This document shows, piece after piece, positions 13,744-21,413 of a stretch of 40,322 nucleotides of DNA (position 1 is its first letter; each line of letters opens with the position of its first letter). Location: positions 1 to 40,322 of the forward strand of contig MFEL01000006.1 of NCBI GenBank assembly GCA_001777575.1, in the 5' to 3' direction. The stretch is from Candidatus Doudnabacteria bacterium RIFCSPHIGHO2_01_FULL_46_24 (GTDB lineage Bacteria; Patescibacteriota; Doudnabacteria; UBA920; O2-02-FULL-48-8). The notes below the pieces were generated by a model, which had not been told where the DNA came from, made no database searches, and saw nothing but the letters and a program-made list of their open reading frames with translations. A program made the translations under genes and the position numbers.

Positions 13744-15624
13744 TCATTTTCTTTTCCCTAATACATAGCCAATATAACAAAAAGCCAAAGAAATCACAAT
13801 GCCGGCCATTAAGCCGCTGGCAAATGTCCAAAACTCGATCTGGCCATTGCCTGCCTCCTCGTAGTCAGCCAAAGGCTGTGCTTCGGGGTTATTTATAATA
13901 CTCTCCCCAGCCACTGCAGGAATTATCTCCTGAGTTATCTCTTGAATTTTTTCATCAGGCGCCGCGGGTTTGATTGCCGGCGGGGAAATAAATACCGCCT
14001 GGCTGGCCGCTGCGGGCTTGGCAACGATTTTTGCCGCCGCGGGCTTTGGCGCCGGAGTATTCCAAATCCAGCTGCCATCTGCCTGCTTGATAAGCACAGC
14101 TTCCTCTTTAGCGTCTTCGAAATTCACAAAATCAATCAAGACTTTGCCGGCGTTAAACAGCCGCACAGTCTCCAAGCCGGAATTATTAAACGCCACGTTG
14201 CCGGCTGGAACCGTAATCACGGCCGTTTCCCCAGGCTCCACTGTAACGCCGCTTATTTTATAGGCATTGGATCCGATCTTAGCCTGCCCGTCTCCGTCAT
14301 CCAAAATCCAGTTATTAAGCGAAACGGCGGCAGTGCCAGTGTTGATGACTTTAACCCATTCCTTGCCTGAATCAGTCCCGGCCGGATTGGGAAAAACTTC
14401 CGCAATTTTAATCTGGTGCTCGCCTAAGACGTCCACCGTGGGCGCTACCGGTCCTTCCGGCTCAAAAATATTAGCCCGGCCTTTGGTCACCTGCTTTACC
14501 CATTCAAAACTTCCGTCGGAAACCCGCGCGAACGACCGGTCTTCCAAAGCGTCATCCTCATAACCAGCCTCGGAAACCGCATGGCCATCCGGCCACAGGA
14601 GGCGGACAGTTTCGCCGCCGACATTGTTTAAGACAAACGCATCCTCGGGTAAATTCACGGCCAGATAAGACCGGCCTTTCAAAATTATTCCTTCCGGAAA
14701 AGTATAGGCTGACAAACCGATCCCGTTTGAGCCGTCTCCGTCGTCCAAAACCCAGTCCGCAAGCCAGACTTCGCCGTCGCCCGCATTGTAAATTTCCACC
14801 CATTCTTCCCCCAAATCAGACCCGTCGGGATTGGGCAGCAGCTCGGTGATGTAAACGTCGGAAGAATAAACGGAGCTCGGCGTTGGAGCCGAGGAAGCGG
14901 GAGCCGGGATATCTGAGGATGGCTCGGCTGTGCAAGCGCTGCCGCAGCTTCTGGGATGAGGAGAGGCTTGGGAAAAAAAATCCGCCAAATTATTGTCCGT
15001 GTCCTGTGATAGACGCTCCAGGCTGACCGCTTCGTTGGGATTGACAGCGGCAGTGTCTTCGATAAAAGGATTTACATGTCCCGAACCCCAAGCTAAAGCG
15101 TCAATAATATTGTCGTTTTTATCCAAAAGCGCAATGCTGTTGTCTTTGGCGATTGTCGAAGTGCTTGATTCATCGGCATTGAGCGCTGTGGCAAAACCGT
15201 CTTTGGAATTGGCCCACAAAAAATAGCCGGATGCGGGAATGGTTGTATTACTGCTTATGACCTTGACTGAGGATTCTGAACCGCTCTGCGTCCGCTTCCT
15301 CAACTTCCAGCCGCCAATGTCAACGGCTTGGCTCGTCGGGTTATAAAGTTCAATCCAGTCTTGTTCCGAACCGCCCGTACCCGCAACCCCGTCGAGTTGC
15401 ACTTGGCTGATGACCAGATGATCGGCATAACCCAAAGCAAAATTAGGGAAACCTATTATCCCTATTATCCCTATTATCCCTATCCAACCTATTCCCTTTA
15501 ATCCCCTTAAACCCTTTATCCCCCTTACTCCCATTTCTCCCCTTAGCCCCTTTTCCAAATTAAAAACCGGCCTCCACCTGCCAGTAATCTTTGTAATGAC
15601 AAGACCCAGCATATATATGTTCAC
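13744..15624 (-). CDS. Surface protein with three lamin-tail domains and C-terminal membrane anchor
   Basis: The longest frame (GTG start, 626 residues) contains three lamin-tail (LTD) domains at about 66-180, 252-370 and 402-520, each with W-I/V-E/K-L/I-Y/I-N and W-x-L/D-D-D-G-D or G-G-W-K-L strands. A Pro/Ala-rich stretch follows, and a C-terminal helix (about 600-622) closed by KRK, which suits a cell-surface anchor. LTD domains in bacteria occur in secreted or surface proteins, often with nucleases; no enzyme is visible here. ATG 15534 (residue 31) is a good alternative start: it gives a textbook signal peptide (MGVRGIKGLRGLK, then a hydrophobic GII repeat ending ALGYA) and has purine-rich AAGGGGAG just upstream. 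Confidence 0.8.
   Translation of the reverse strand: MNIYMLGLVITKITGRWRPVFNLEKGLRGEMGVRGIKGLRGLKGIGWIGIIGIIGIIGFPNFALGYADHLVISQVQLDGVAGTGGSEQDWIELYNPTSQAVDIGGWKLRKRTQSGSESSVKVISSNTTIPASGYFLWANSKDGFATALNADESSTSTIAKDNSIALLDKNDNIIDALAWGSGHVNPFIEDTAAVNPNEAVSLERLSQDTDNNLADFFSQASPHPRSCGSACTAEPSSDIPAPASSAPTPSSVYSSDVYITELLPNPDGSDLGEEWVEIYNAGDGEVWLADWVLDDGDGSNGIGLSAYTFPEGIILKGRSYLAVNLPEDAFVLNNVGGETVRLLWPDGHAVSEAGYEDDALEDRSFARVSDGSFEWVKQVTKGRANIFEPEGPVAPTVDVLGEHQIKIAEVFPNPAGTDSGKEWVKVINTGTAAVSLNNWILDDGDGQAKIGSNAYKISGVTVEPGETAVITVPAGNVAFNNSGLETVRLFNAGKVLIDFVNFEDAKEEAVLIKQADGSWIWNTPAPKPAAAKIVAKPAAASQAVFISPPAIKPAAPDEKIQEITQEIIPAVAGESIINNPEAQPLADYEEAGNGQIEFWTFASGLMAGIVISLAFCYIGYVLGKRK
15451..15555. repeat. 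Roughly 9-base microsatellite inside the signal-peptide coding region
   Basis: On the minus strand GGGATAATA and variants (GGGATTAAA, GGGGCTAAG, GGGGATAAA) repeat about eleven times, with a G-run about every nine bases. Because the unit is a multiple of three it yields a Gly-x-x repeat (GIIGIIGIIG) without breaking the frame. Confidence 0.8.
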
Positions 15625-15646
15625 ATATATCTTGGTAAATGTTTGG

Positions 15647-15928
15647 TTAAAATAAACCCTGGAATGTTCTCAAAAAATAGAACCAGATTATTACAACAAC
15701 AATCGAAGAAATAGAAATTGTTATCCACCTGACATTTTTTTCAGGAAAAATTTTACTTGCTTTAACAAGAATATATCCTGGTATAAGTGCGGATATTAAA
15801 ATTAGCCAAGTCAAGATATCTTTATAGTCCAGGGCATAAATATTTCCTACTTTTACATTACTCAACATTAACCAAGATAAGACAATATTAAAAATAAAAA
15901 AAACAATAATTAAATTTTTATTTTTCAT
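15647..15928 (-). CDS. Small membrane protein paired with the second lipase
   Basis: A 93-residue protein with three predicted membrane helices (about 5-24, 37-56, 68-88). Its ATG overlaps the stop region of the lipase by four bases (15925-15928), a classic translational coupling. Position and size match the 116-residue protein behind the first lipase, while sequence similarity is weak. Family not recognised. Possible roles are lipase folding, anchoring or protection. Confidence 0.7.
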   Translation of the reverse strand: MKNKNLIIVFFIFNIVLSWLMLSNVKVGNIYALDYKDILTWLILISALIPGYILVKASKIFPEKNVRWITISISSIVVVIIWFYFLRTFQGLF

Positions 15929-18636
15929 TCTAGAATCTCCCCTGGCAAACTGAGGTCATGCCAATTTGCCTTAATAATATTTTTTACATCAAACGACTTT
16001 TGTAATTGCTCAAAACTAAACCCGAATCGTTTGCCGTAGTTTAACACCCAGATGGCTCCGCTTTCATCCTCAACCAAACTGCCGTCAGGATGAGGTCCAC
16101 TTGCCGTATAAACATATCCGCCCAATTCATAATCGCTTATGTCTGCTAAAACCAGATTGCTAAATCTATATCCCAACCCCTTATAAACTTCTTCCGAAAT
16201 AAACCCATATTTCTCCCCGCCTGAGCCGATAATATAAACCGTGCGATTGTCAGCGGCATTCAAGACCAATGTTCCGTCCTTTAGTCCTGTAGATGTTCCT
16301 AAAACTTTGCCCGGATCATACGCGATTTTAAAGTCTCTGGTATTTTCCGGTTCATTATTGCCGACGTTGTCTACAGAATAATACTTTAAAACTATATTGC
16401 CAAATTCTTTAATTTCAATAGGCTCGGTATAAATTTTATAATTTTGACCATCGATTGAATACTTTGTGTACATTATACCAGAGCCTAGTTTTCCATCAGA
16501 AGCGCTGAGTTTGACCGTAATTGATTCCTCAGTTTCTAGAGTCTCAATAGAGGTCTGCGGCGGCACAACATCGTCCAACGCTTGGGTTAAGGTAGAATCT
16601 GGTGTGAGCATATTTCCATCAAGACTGGCGGTCGGCTCTGCCTGGTAAAGATCCAAAATAATCTGGCTATTTTCTGTTATTGGCACGTCATTAAAGATCA
16701 CGGAAGAAACTGCCTCGCCATTGTTTATATCGGATATTACCAAATCGAAATTGCCTAATTCTTCTCCATTTGCTTCCACGGTGTAAGTCCTGCCATCATC
16801 CGTGGGGATGAAGATAAACTTTTCGCCGTCAATAATCTCGTAATCAATGTTCAAATTATTTTCAAATGCGCCGGACTGAGTCGGGCCGGCATGATTGCGG
16901 TTTTGGTCATAGACATGCACTTCCACCGGACTTTTCCATTCCAGCTTCTTGCCTTTGTAGTCGCAGACTTTCGTGCCGTTGCTGGCATTGACTTCATCCA
17001 AAATCGGCTTCTGGCCGGTTAAAATGTCCAGGATTATTTTTCTTGCGTACTCATGGCTTGGCAATTCCGAGTGCCCGGCTTTTTTAACGTAATATTTATT
17101 CTCAAAAGGAATATTGACTTGCCTGGCGCTCATAAATGGCACAGTCTTGTCTCCCGAAGTGTAGCCAATGCCCTTTATAATGAATTCTGAATTGAACCGG
17201 TATCCGGCTTGGGTATTAGTGCCGCAGCCGGCGATGTTGTATGCATCGACGCCGGTCAGGTCGAGTTCGGAAAGCAATTGGATTTCTTGCTCTTGGTCAA
17301 GCAGAGCCCCGTTAAGGTTTCTGCTTTTGAGAAACTCTCGCGTACGGTTGTAGTCCAAAATATTTGGAGCCACCCAGGGTTCGGCGGAAAAATTTATGTA
17401 GCCGTTAAATATGTCGAAGTATTTTTGATTCGGCAAAAGCTGATAGATTGTAGGCATGTTGAGGCTCAGTTGCTTCATGGTGTTTTTGTTCAGAATATTC
17501 ATTGGGATATCAGTATCGCCTTCCAGCAATGTCTTCGCCGCTTTTGGCGCTCCTAAATGAGGAGTGCCGACAAGTATCAATTTATTGATATTTTCTGAAC
17601 CATATTGTTTGATGTAATCTTTAACCAATAGCCCACCCATACTGTGCGCAACGATGTCGATTTTATTAAAACCTTTTTTGCTTTCGGCTATTTTTTCCTT
17701 AAGTAGCTCTCTACTCTTTTTCAAATCAAGTCGCCAATCATACGGAAAAGTGAAATAATTTTCCCCATTAATATATTTTTGCTGTTCTAAATCTGATATT
17801 AATCTCTCAAAAATATCTACTGTTAAAACTTTTTGGACAATATTTCCTGGCGACACACTTTTCATTGGGTTACCTCTTTCATCTAGACCTAAACTTTCCA
17901 AAAGAAATAAATCCTTTGTATAATCTGCGATTTTCGCCTTATTTATCCAAACCAACTCTCCGTTTTCATACAACTCACTCCCCATTATCCCCGGTATAAT
18001 CAAAACCGGCCTTTTGCCTTCGGGTTCGTCGCCAGGAACATTTGGCTTGCTTTCGACAAATCTGGCTCCGCCTTCTTGAACTGGGGCAGGAACCGTGGGA
18101 TTCTGAATGTTAGTCAGGTCAACCAAATAAGTGTACGTGGTCGCTACACTGCCGCTGACGCCGTCCCAGACGTCGAAGCCGAGATACTTGGGAATTCCGT
18201 TGCTGACGGTGCTGGGCTCTTCGGTGTTGAACTTGACCTCATTGGTGTCGCGGTTGTAGGTGATGGTATTCAAACCTGCCAAGATGAAAAGCGATGAGTC
18301 GCCATACTGCGCCGTGCAGGAAGAATTGACCGCCCAGACTTTGAACACGCTGTTGGCTGTGGGAGTAAACAGGACAAACGGCTGAAAAGTCACGATATTG
18401 CCTGATTCAGAAATGAAATTGTCATTATTGGAGCCGTACTTAAATCCCTTACTGCCGTCCTCCAGCGTCTCGTCGGTGCCGATGTGATTGATGTATTGGG
18501 CGTGAAGAATGTCGGTCCACTGCGCATCGCAAGCAGTGGTCGGCACGGCCGCCTGAACGCGCCCGCAAACAAAAACAGCGCCTAACACAACCAGCGCCGC
18601 CAAAGAGACTCTTTTAATTTTTATAGCCTTTTTCAT
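15925..18636 (-). CDS. Secreted LCAT/PDAT-like lipase or acyltransferase (second copy)
   Basis: A 903-residue paralog of the protein at 3606-6362, clearly homologous along its whole length. Signal peptide about 1-30 (KKAIKIKRVSLAALVVLGAVFV, ending VQAA), N-terminal beta domain, hydrolase domain with PGIMGS, Ser332 in AHSMGG, Asp496 in GDKTVP and His522 in AGHSELPS, an OmpL47-like domain with YYSVDNVGNNEP, and two C-terminal K/R-x-G-F repeats. The catalytic triad is intact, so activity on lipid acyl esters at or outside the cell surface is expected. A TTGACA-TATGAT promoter lies about 150 bases upstream, abutting a 36 bp perfect palindrome. Confidence 0.85.
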   Translation of the reverse strand: MKKAIKIKRVSLAALVVLGAVFVCGRVQAAVPTTACDAQWTDILHAQYINHIGTDETLEDGSKGFKYGSNNDNFISESGNIVTFQPFVLFTPTANSVFKVWAVNSSCTAQYGDSSLFILAGLNTITYNRDTNEVKFNTEEPSTVSNGIPKYLGFDVWDGVSGSVATTYTYLVDLTNIQNPTVPAPVQEGGARFVESKPNVPGDEPEGKRPVLIIPGIMGSELYENGELVWINKAKIADYTKDLFLLESLGLDERGNPMKSVSPGNIVQKVLTVDIFERLISDLEQQKYINGENYFTFPYDWRLDLKKSRELLKEKIAESKKGFNKIDIVAHSMGGLLVKDYIKQYGSENINKLILVGTPHLGAPKAAKTLLEGDTDIPMNILNKNTMKQLSLNMPTIYQLLPNQKYFDIFNGYINFSAEPWVAPNILDYNRTREFLKSRNLNGALLDQEQEIQLLSELDLTGVDAYNIAGCGTNTQAGYRFNSEFIIKGIGYTSGDKTVPFMSARQVNIPFENKYYVKKAGHSELPSHEYARKIILDILTGQKPILDEVNASNGTKVCDYKGKKLEWKSPVEVHVYDQNRNHAGPTQSGAFENNLNIDYEIIDGEKFIFIPTDDGRTYTVEANGEELGNFDLVISDINNGEAVSSVIFNDVPITENSQIILDLYQAEPTASLDGNMLTPDSTLTQALDDVVPPQTSIETLETEESITVKLSASDGKLGSGIMYTKYSIDGQNYKIYTEPIEIKEFGNIVLKYYSVDNVGNNEPENTRDFKIAYDPGKVLGTSTGLKDGTLVLNAADNRTVYIIGSGGEKYGFISEEVYKGLGYRFSNLVLADISDYELGGYVYTASGPHPDGSLVEDESGAIWVLNYGKRFGFSFEQLQKSFDVKNIIKANWHDLSLPGEILE

Positions 18637-18789
18637 TTCGAAAAGTTGCTCGGAGAATTAGGGTTGCAAATGTTGTGGATGTTGCAATTTTAGTTATCAA
18701 TAACCTGTTAATTATCTAATAGCTTATTAGCTATCAACTAACTTATAACTTATAAAATTGCAACGTTAGAATGCAACTGTTAGAAACCA
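18637..18789. repeat. AT-rich word-satellite in the lipase leader
   Basis: Repeated short words around TTAGTTATCAATAAC, AGCTTATTAGCTATCAAC and ACTTATAACTTATAA, plus two TTGCAAC copies. This would be the 5' untranslated region of the second lipase. No gene seen. Confidence 0.45.
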
Positions 18790-18819
18790 ATCATACCACA
18801 AGCAATTCCATTTTGTCAA
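18790..18819 (-). promoter_or_regulatory. Promoter of the second lipase operon
   Basis: Minus strand TTGACA (18814-18819), 18-base spacer, TATGAT (18790-18795). The first base of the -35 box is shared with the adjacent palindrome. Confidence 0.75.
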
Positions 18820-18854
18820 TTCTATAATAATTGCGATCGCAATTATTATAGAAT
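18819..18854. promoter_or_regulatory. 36 bp perfect palindrome centred on GCGATCGC; candidate operator or terminator
   Basis: The sequence reads the same on both strands over 36 bases, with core AATTGCGATCGCAATT and AT-rich arms. It lies between the PaaX/Cas2-like gene and the lipase promoter, touching the -35 box. A 14 bp version occurs upstream of the PaaX/Cas2-like gene at 19458-19471. As RNA it would form a hairpin, but the AT-rich outer stem is not followed by a clean T-run. Confidence 0.7.
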
Positions 18855-18880
18855 AAATTTAAGCTGCAAAATTTCAGCTG

Positions 18881-19438
18881 TCAACTTAGTAAACCAAACT
18901 TCTTCAGCAAATAACTCTCCCCCTCCAGCCTTTCGGCAACTGCCAGTTTTACAAACGGCCTGATCTCATACATTTCTTTGAGAAAATCCGTTTCATCCTC
19001 GCAGTCATAAGGCCAGACCCAGACGCTTTTTTGCATAGGCGCAAAGCCAAGCTCCTTAAGCTTTTCAACAAACACCGTTCTGTTGACTTTGTACTTCTCT
19101 GGAATATCAAACATCACCATTCGCCACTTTCGGTCCCACTTCTTTGGCCGGCTCATCTTCATGTCTTCTAACTTATATTTTAGCAATTTTGCCTTGCCGG
19201 CCTGCGTAAGCTTGATAACCGTTTTGCCGCCTTCTTGGCCAATACCGATGATCTTTTTGCTTTTTAGATAATATAAGCCTCCCGCAATCTGCCTTTTATT
19301 AAACCTGCCAGCGGGTTTATAGAATTGAGCAAAAACCTGCACAGCATTGGGAGCGGCGATGGCAACGACAATCAAAGCCGCTACGCCGAGCGCACAGATT
19401 ATAGCCTTCGCTATGTCTTGGTTTTTAACTCTTGCCAT
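18881..19438 (-). CDS. Membrane-anchored PaaX/Cas2-like protein
   Basis: A 185-residue protein with an N-terminal membrane helix (about 12-34), a winged-helix-like segment (about 45-90, FNKRQIAGGLYYLKSKKII then a KTVIKLTQAGK wing), and a C-terminal ferredoxin-like domain (about 104-172) starting WRMVMFDIPEKYKVNR. The latter resembles Cas2 and the C-terminal part of PaaX repressors: FDIP with the Cas2-type Asp111, then LGFAPMQKSVWVWPYDC. No CRISPR array, Cas1 or phenylacetate genes are in the window. A DNA-binding regulator anchored to the membrane is more plausible than spacer acquisition. The palindrome ATTGCGATCGCAAT lies 20 bases upstream of the start. Confidence 0.75.
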   Translation of the reverse strand: MARVKNQDIAKAIICALGVAALIVVAIAAPNAVQVFAQFYKPAGRFNKRQIAGGLYYLKSKKIIGIGQEGGKTVIKLTQAGKAKLLKYKLEDMKMSRPKKWDRKWRMVMFDIPEKYKVNRTVFVEKLKELGFAPMQKSVWVWPYDCEDETDFLKEMYEIRPFVKLAVAERLEGESYLLKKFGLLS

Positions 19439-19457
19439 TTATTTTTATTCTATTCCT

Positions 19458-19471
19458 ATTGCGATCGCAAT
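19458..19471. promoter_or_regulatory. ATTGCGATCGCAAT palindrome upstream of the PaaX/Cas2-like gene
   Basis: A perfect 14 bp palindrome with the same core as the 36 bp palindrome at 18819-18854. It lies between the stop of nusB and the start of the gene, next to TAGAAT, about 20 bases before ATG. It is a candidate autoregulatory site. Confidence 0.55.
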
Positions 19472-19485
19472 ATTTATAAAATAAT

Positions 19486-19962
19486 TTACTTGGACTGGTA
19501 ATTTTTATCATTTTCCGTTTCTTTGATTTCTTTTTCTTTTTCCTTCTGGGATTCGGGAAGGTTTTTGTAGAGAGTGCCGAGCACGCCGTTGACGAATTTG
19601 CCGGATGACTCGCCGCCAAAGGCTTTGCCCAGCTCAACCGCTTCATTGATGGCCACTTTAGGCGGGACTTCCTTGGCAAACATCAGCTCGTAAATTCCTA
19701 ACCGCAGAATGTTGCGATCCACTACCGTGATCTGGTCCAGCGGCCATTCGGGGGCCGTGTCTGTAATGATTTTATCGATTTCCGGCAAATTTTTCTCCAC
19801 GCCAGAAATCAGGTCAAAAATAAAAGCCGGATCATCCAATCCCGGCGCAAACTGCTTGACGTTGTGCTGTGTGATGTCCGCAAGCGGCCTAACCCGATCA
19901 TTAAAATCCCATTCATAGAGGGACTGCATCGCGATGGTTCTGGAAAGGTGCCTGTTGGCCAT
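19486..19962 (-). CDS. nusB: Transcription antitermination protein NusB
   Basis: 158 residues, with the usual NusB length plus a Lys/Glu-rich tail. Family features are [20 protein letters not shown] at the start, [42 protein letters not shown] in the middle, and the signature [30 protein letters not shown]. NusB binds boxA RNA with S10 (NusE) and supports processive rRNA transcription. It precedes the PaaX/Cas2-like gene by 47 bases and may be cotranscribed with it; rpmF lies upstream on the same strand. Confidence 0.95.
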   Translation of the reverse strand: MANRHLSRTIAMQSLYEWDFNDRVRPLADITQHNVKQFAPGLDDPAFIFDLISGVEKNLPEIDKIITDTAPEWPLDQITVVDRNILRLGIYELMFAKEVPPKVAINEAVELGKAFGGESSGKFVNGVLGTLYKNLPESQKEKEKEIKETENDKNYQSK

Positions 19963-19992
19963 GAGAATTGGTAAAAGTTAAAGGGTTACGAT

Positions 19993-20066
19993 ACCCGTAT
20001 CGTGAGGCGGTTTACGTCTGACGTCTAACTCTAAACGATACCGGCTTCATTACCGTCTAACGCTAC
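19993..20066. repeat. Word-satellite between nusB and rpmF
   Basis: Variants of ACGATACCCGTATCGT and GTCTAACG, including the hairpin ACGATA-CCCG-TATCGT. Same character as 12777-12875. Confidence 0.5.
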
Positions 20067-20070
20067 ACGG

Positions 20071-20268
20071 TTAGGATTTTGCCTTAACGTTAGACTTAAT
20101 TTTAAGAACTTGCCTGCCTTTATAAAATCCGCAATTTTGGCAAACTTCGTGGGGCATTACGGGATATTTGCAATTGGCGCAAACGGAAAAGTGCGTCTTG
20201 GTTAGAAAGTCATGCGCCCGGCGCTGGTTGCGGCCCGAACGAGTCTTATGCTTCTTGGGTACTGCCAT
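20071..20268 (-). CDS. rpmF: Ribosomal protein bL32
   Basis: 65 residues starting MAVPKKHKTRSGRNQRRAHDF, the universal L32 beginning, followed by two C-x-x-C pairs (CANC, CQNC) that bind zinc, and a basic tail. Large ribosomal subunit. The last codons run into a word-satellite. In many bacteria rpmF precedes lipid synthesis genes; here it precedes nusB. Confidence 0.95.
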   Translation of the reverse strand: MAVPKKHKTRSGRNQRRAHDFLTKTHFSVCANCKYPVMPHEVCQNCGFYKGRQVLKIKSNVKAKS

Positions 20269-20343
20269 TTTTCAAAATCAAAGATTAGAAATAAAAGATT
20301 AAAGATGCCTAAAAACTTTAGCATAAAAAAAAATTCCTTGCAA

Positions 20344-20424
20344 CCCCGTCATCTGCCGACGAACAGGAGAGGTTAGCCTGAATGAGTTAACAATCAGATC
20401 AACCTTCGTCGGCAGATGACGGGG
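20344..20424. repeat. 20 bp perfect inverted repeat, 41-base loop
   Basis: CCCCGTCATCTGCCGACGAA (20344-20363) pairs perfectly with 20405-20424. Its CAGATGACGGGG end resembles the CAGATGAGGG inner end of the DUF559 element at 27308-27778, so it may be a solo copy from a related family. A further hairpin GAGGAAAC ... GTTTCCTC follows directly. Confidence 0.65.
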
Positions 20425-20524
20425 AGGAAACTTGGCTGAAAGCCGTTTCCTCGAATTGCTGCTCTGGTCTTGGTTTATGCCAAAGAGCAACTGCTTGCAT
20501 CCTGGCGGATGCTTACCCTCCTTA

Positions 20525-20734
20525 TTACTGCGAGAACCACCCGGCGGCGATCCTTGCCATCATCGTACTCACGATGATGATGAACACAATGCCGGCGCGA
20601 CGGTTCTCTTCGGGCGTGGTTGGCGGCTGGTCATCATCAGTCATGAGGTCCTTGAAGTCCCTCATTTTTTCGACGATGGCGTCCCACGCCCCAACGCGGG
20701 GAAAGATCACGACGAGTTTTGGTGCTCGTCCCAT
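20525..20734 (-). CDS. 69-residue protein with C-terminal membrane helix
   Basis: Start ATG 20734 is chosen for the strong ribosome binding site GAGGAGG upstream; a longer frame exists but lacks one. It begins MGRAPKLVVIFPRVGAWD, has an acidic middle (MTDDDQPPTTPEENRR) and one helix, AGIVFIIIVSTMMARIAAGW. Unrecognised. It is last in a run of tiny genes on the minus strand that begins near 23383. Its start follows the stop of the 52-residue gene by 13 bases, so the pair is probably one transcript. GC-rich compared with the housekeeping genes. Confidence 0.6.
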   Translation of the reverse strand: MGRAPKLVVIFPRVGAWDAIVEKMRDFKDLMTDDDQPPTTPEENRRAGIVFIIIVSTMMARIAAGWFSQ

Positions 20735-20747
20735 ACTAGCCGCCTCC

Positions 20748-20906
20748 TCAGCGGCGGGCGTGCTGCGCGCGGCGCGACAGCACGGACAGCACGACCAGGA
20801 CGGTCGCGACCGCGCCGATGACCGCGAGGTCCATGGGATGGCCGACTGGCAGGCTATCCCACCAGTCAAAGAATTGCCGAACCGCCTGACCGGCGTTTTC
20901 GAACAT
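20748..20906 (-). CDS. 52-residue single-helix membrane protein
   Basis: From ATG 20906 with ribosome binding site AGGGAGGG. It has an amphipathic start (FENAGQAVRQFFDWWDSL), one membrane helix (about 26-43, LAVIGAVATVLVVLSVLS) and a basic tail RRAQHARR. Too short for most gene finders. It sits between the 56- and 69-residue genes with close spacing. Function unknown. Confidence 0.55.
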   Translation of the reverse strand: MFENAGQAVRQFFDWWDSLPVGHPMDLAVIGAVATVLVVLSVLSRRAQHARR

Positions 20907-20915
20907 ATGCCCTCC

Positions 20916-21086
20916 CTAATGGAACCCGCCATCGCCGTACGCCCACACCTTCTCAGACTTGGGCTGACGATGGGAAAAATACCAGATCATGATCCAGACC
21001 ATTGCCACGGCGTTGAGCACGAGGCAAATGGCCAGGAACAGCGGAACCCCGACGACGAACAGAACGAACAATAGCGCTCGTCTCAT
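20916..21086 (-). CDS. 56-residue membrane protein
   Basis: The frame is open upstream to 21245, but ATG 21086 has the ribosome binding site AAGGAGA and gives a sensible protein: MRRALLFVLFVVGVPLFLAI and a second hydrophobic run VLNAVAMVWIMIWYF, then HRQPKSEKVWAYGDGGFH outside the helix. One long helix or a helical hairpin. Followed nine bases later by the 52-residue gene. Function unknown. Confidence 0.55.
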   Translation of the reverse strand: MRRALLFVLFVVGVPLFLAICLVLNAVAMVWIMIWYFSHRQPKSEKVWAYGDGGFH

Positions 21087-21248
21087 GACGTTCTCCTTGA
21101 AAAGAGCTCCAAACTTGCCCATCAATGAGTTCAGTTTAGAACTAAACTCGCAAACGGACAAGCGTTGCATCTGCCAAAATTTATCAACGTCAAATAATAA
21201 CATTTTCCGTGGACTCTTGTAAAGGCTGAGTGTTGGATCTATCAACTA

Positions 21249-21374
21249 TCACCCATCAACTATTAACTTTCTAAAATCCGCTCCTCTGCTCTTCACCATC
21301 ATACAGGAATGTATGACTGTGCAGGACGCGGTCATAACAACGATGCCGATCATCACGAGGAACAGCTTACGCAT
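21249..21374 (-). CDS. 41-residue lipoprotein-like peptide (overlaps repeat P1)
   Basis: From ATG 21374 with ribosome binding site GAGGTGA. MRKLFLVMIGIVVMTASC looks like a lipoprotein signal with lipobox TASC, then TVIHSCMMVKSRG and a short tail. The second half is encoded by repeat P1; P2 would encode nearly the same peptide (CTVIHSCMMVELRG) without a good start, and P3 would not. The gene may be real or the frame may ride on a structured repeat. Confidence 0.4.
   Translation of the reverse strand: MRKLFLVMIGIVVMTASCTVIHSCMMVKSRGADFRKLIVDG
21281..21328. repeat. Repeat P1 (imperfect hairpin)
   Basis: CCTCTG ... hairpin TCATACA-GGAA-TGTATGA ... GCAGG. Shares about 30 bases with P2 (21908-21966). 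Confidence 0.6.
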
Positions 21375-21413
21375 ACTCACCTCACGCGCACTTAAGCGCA
21401 AAAAGAACTGTTC

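Noticed and set aside
20432-20821. 129-codon plus-strand frame opposite the microprotein genes
   Set aside because: No start signal, low-complexity Arg/Gly/His-rich product, and it lies antisense to two minus-strand genes with strong ribosome binding sites.
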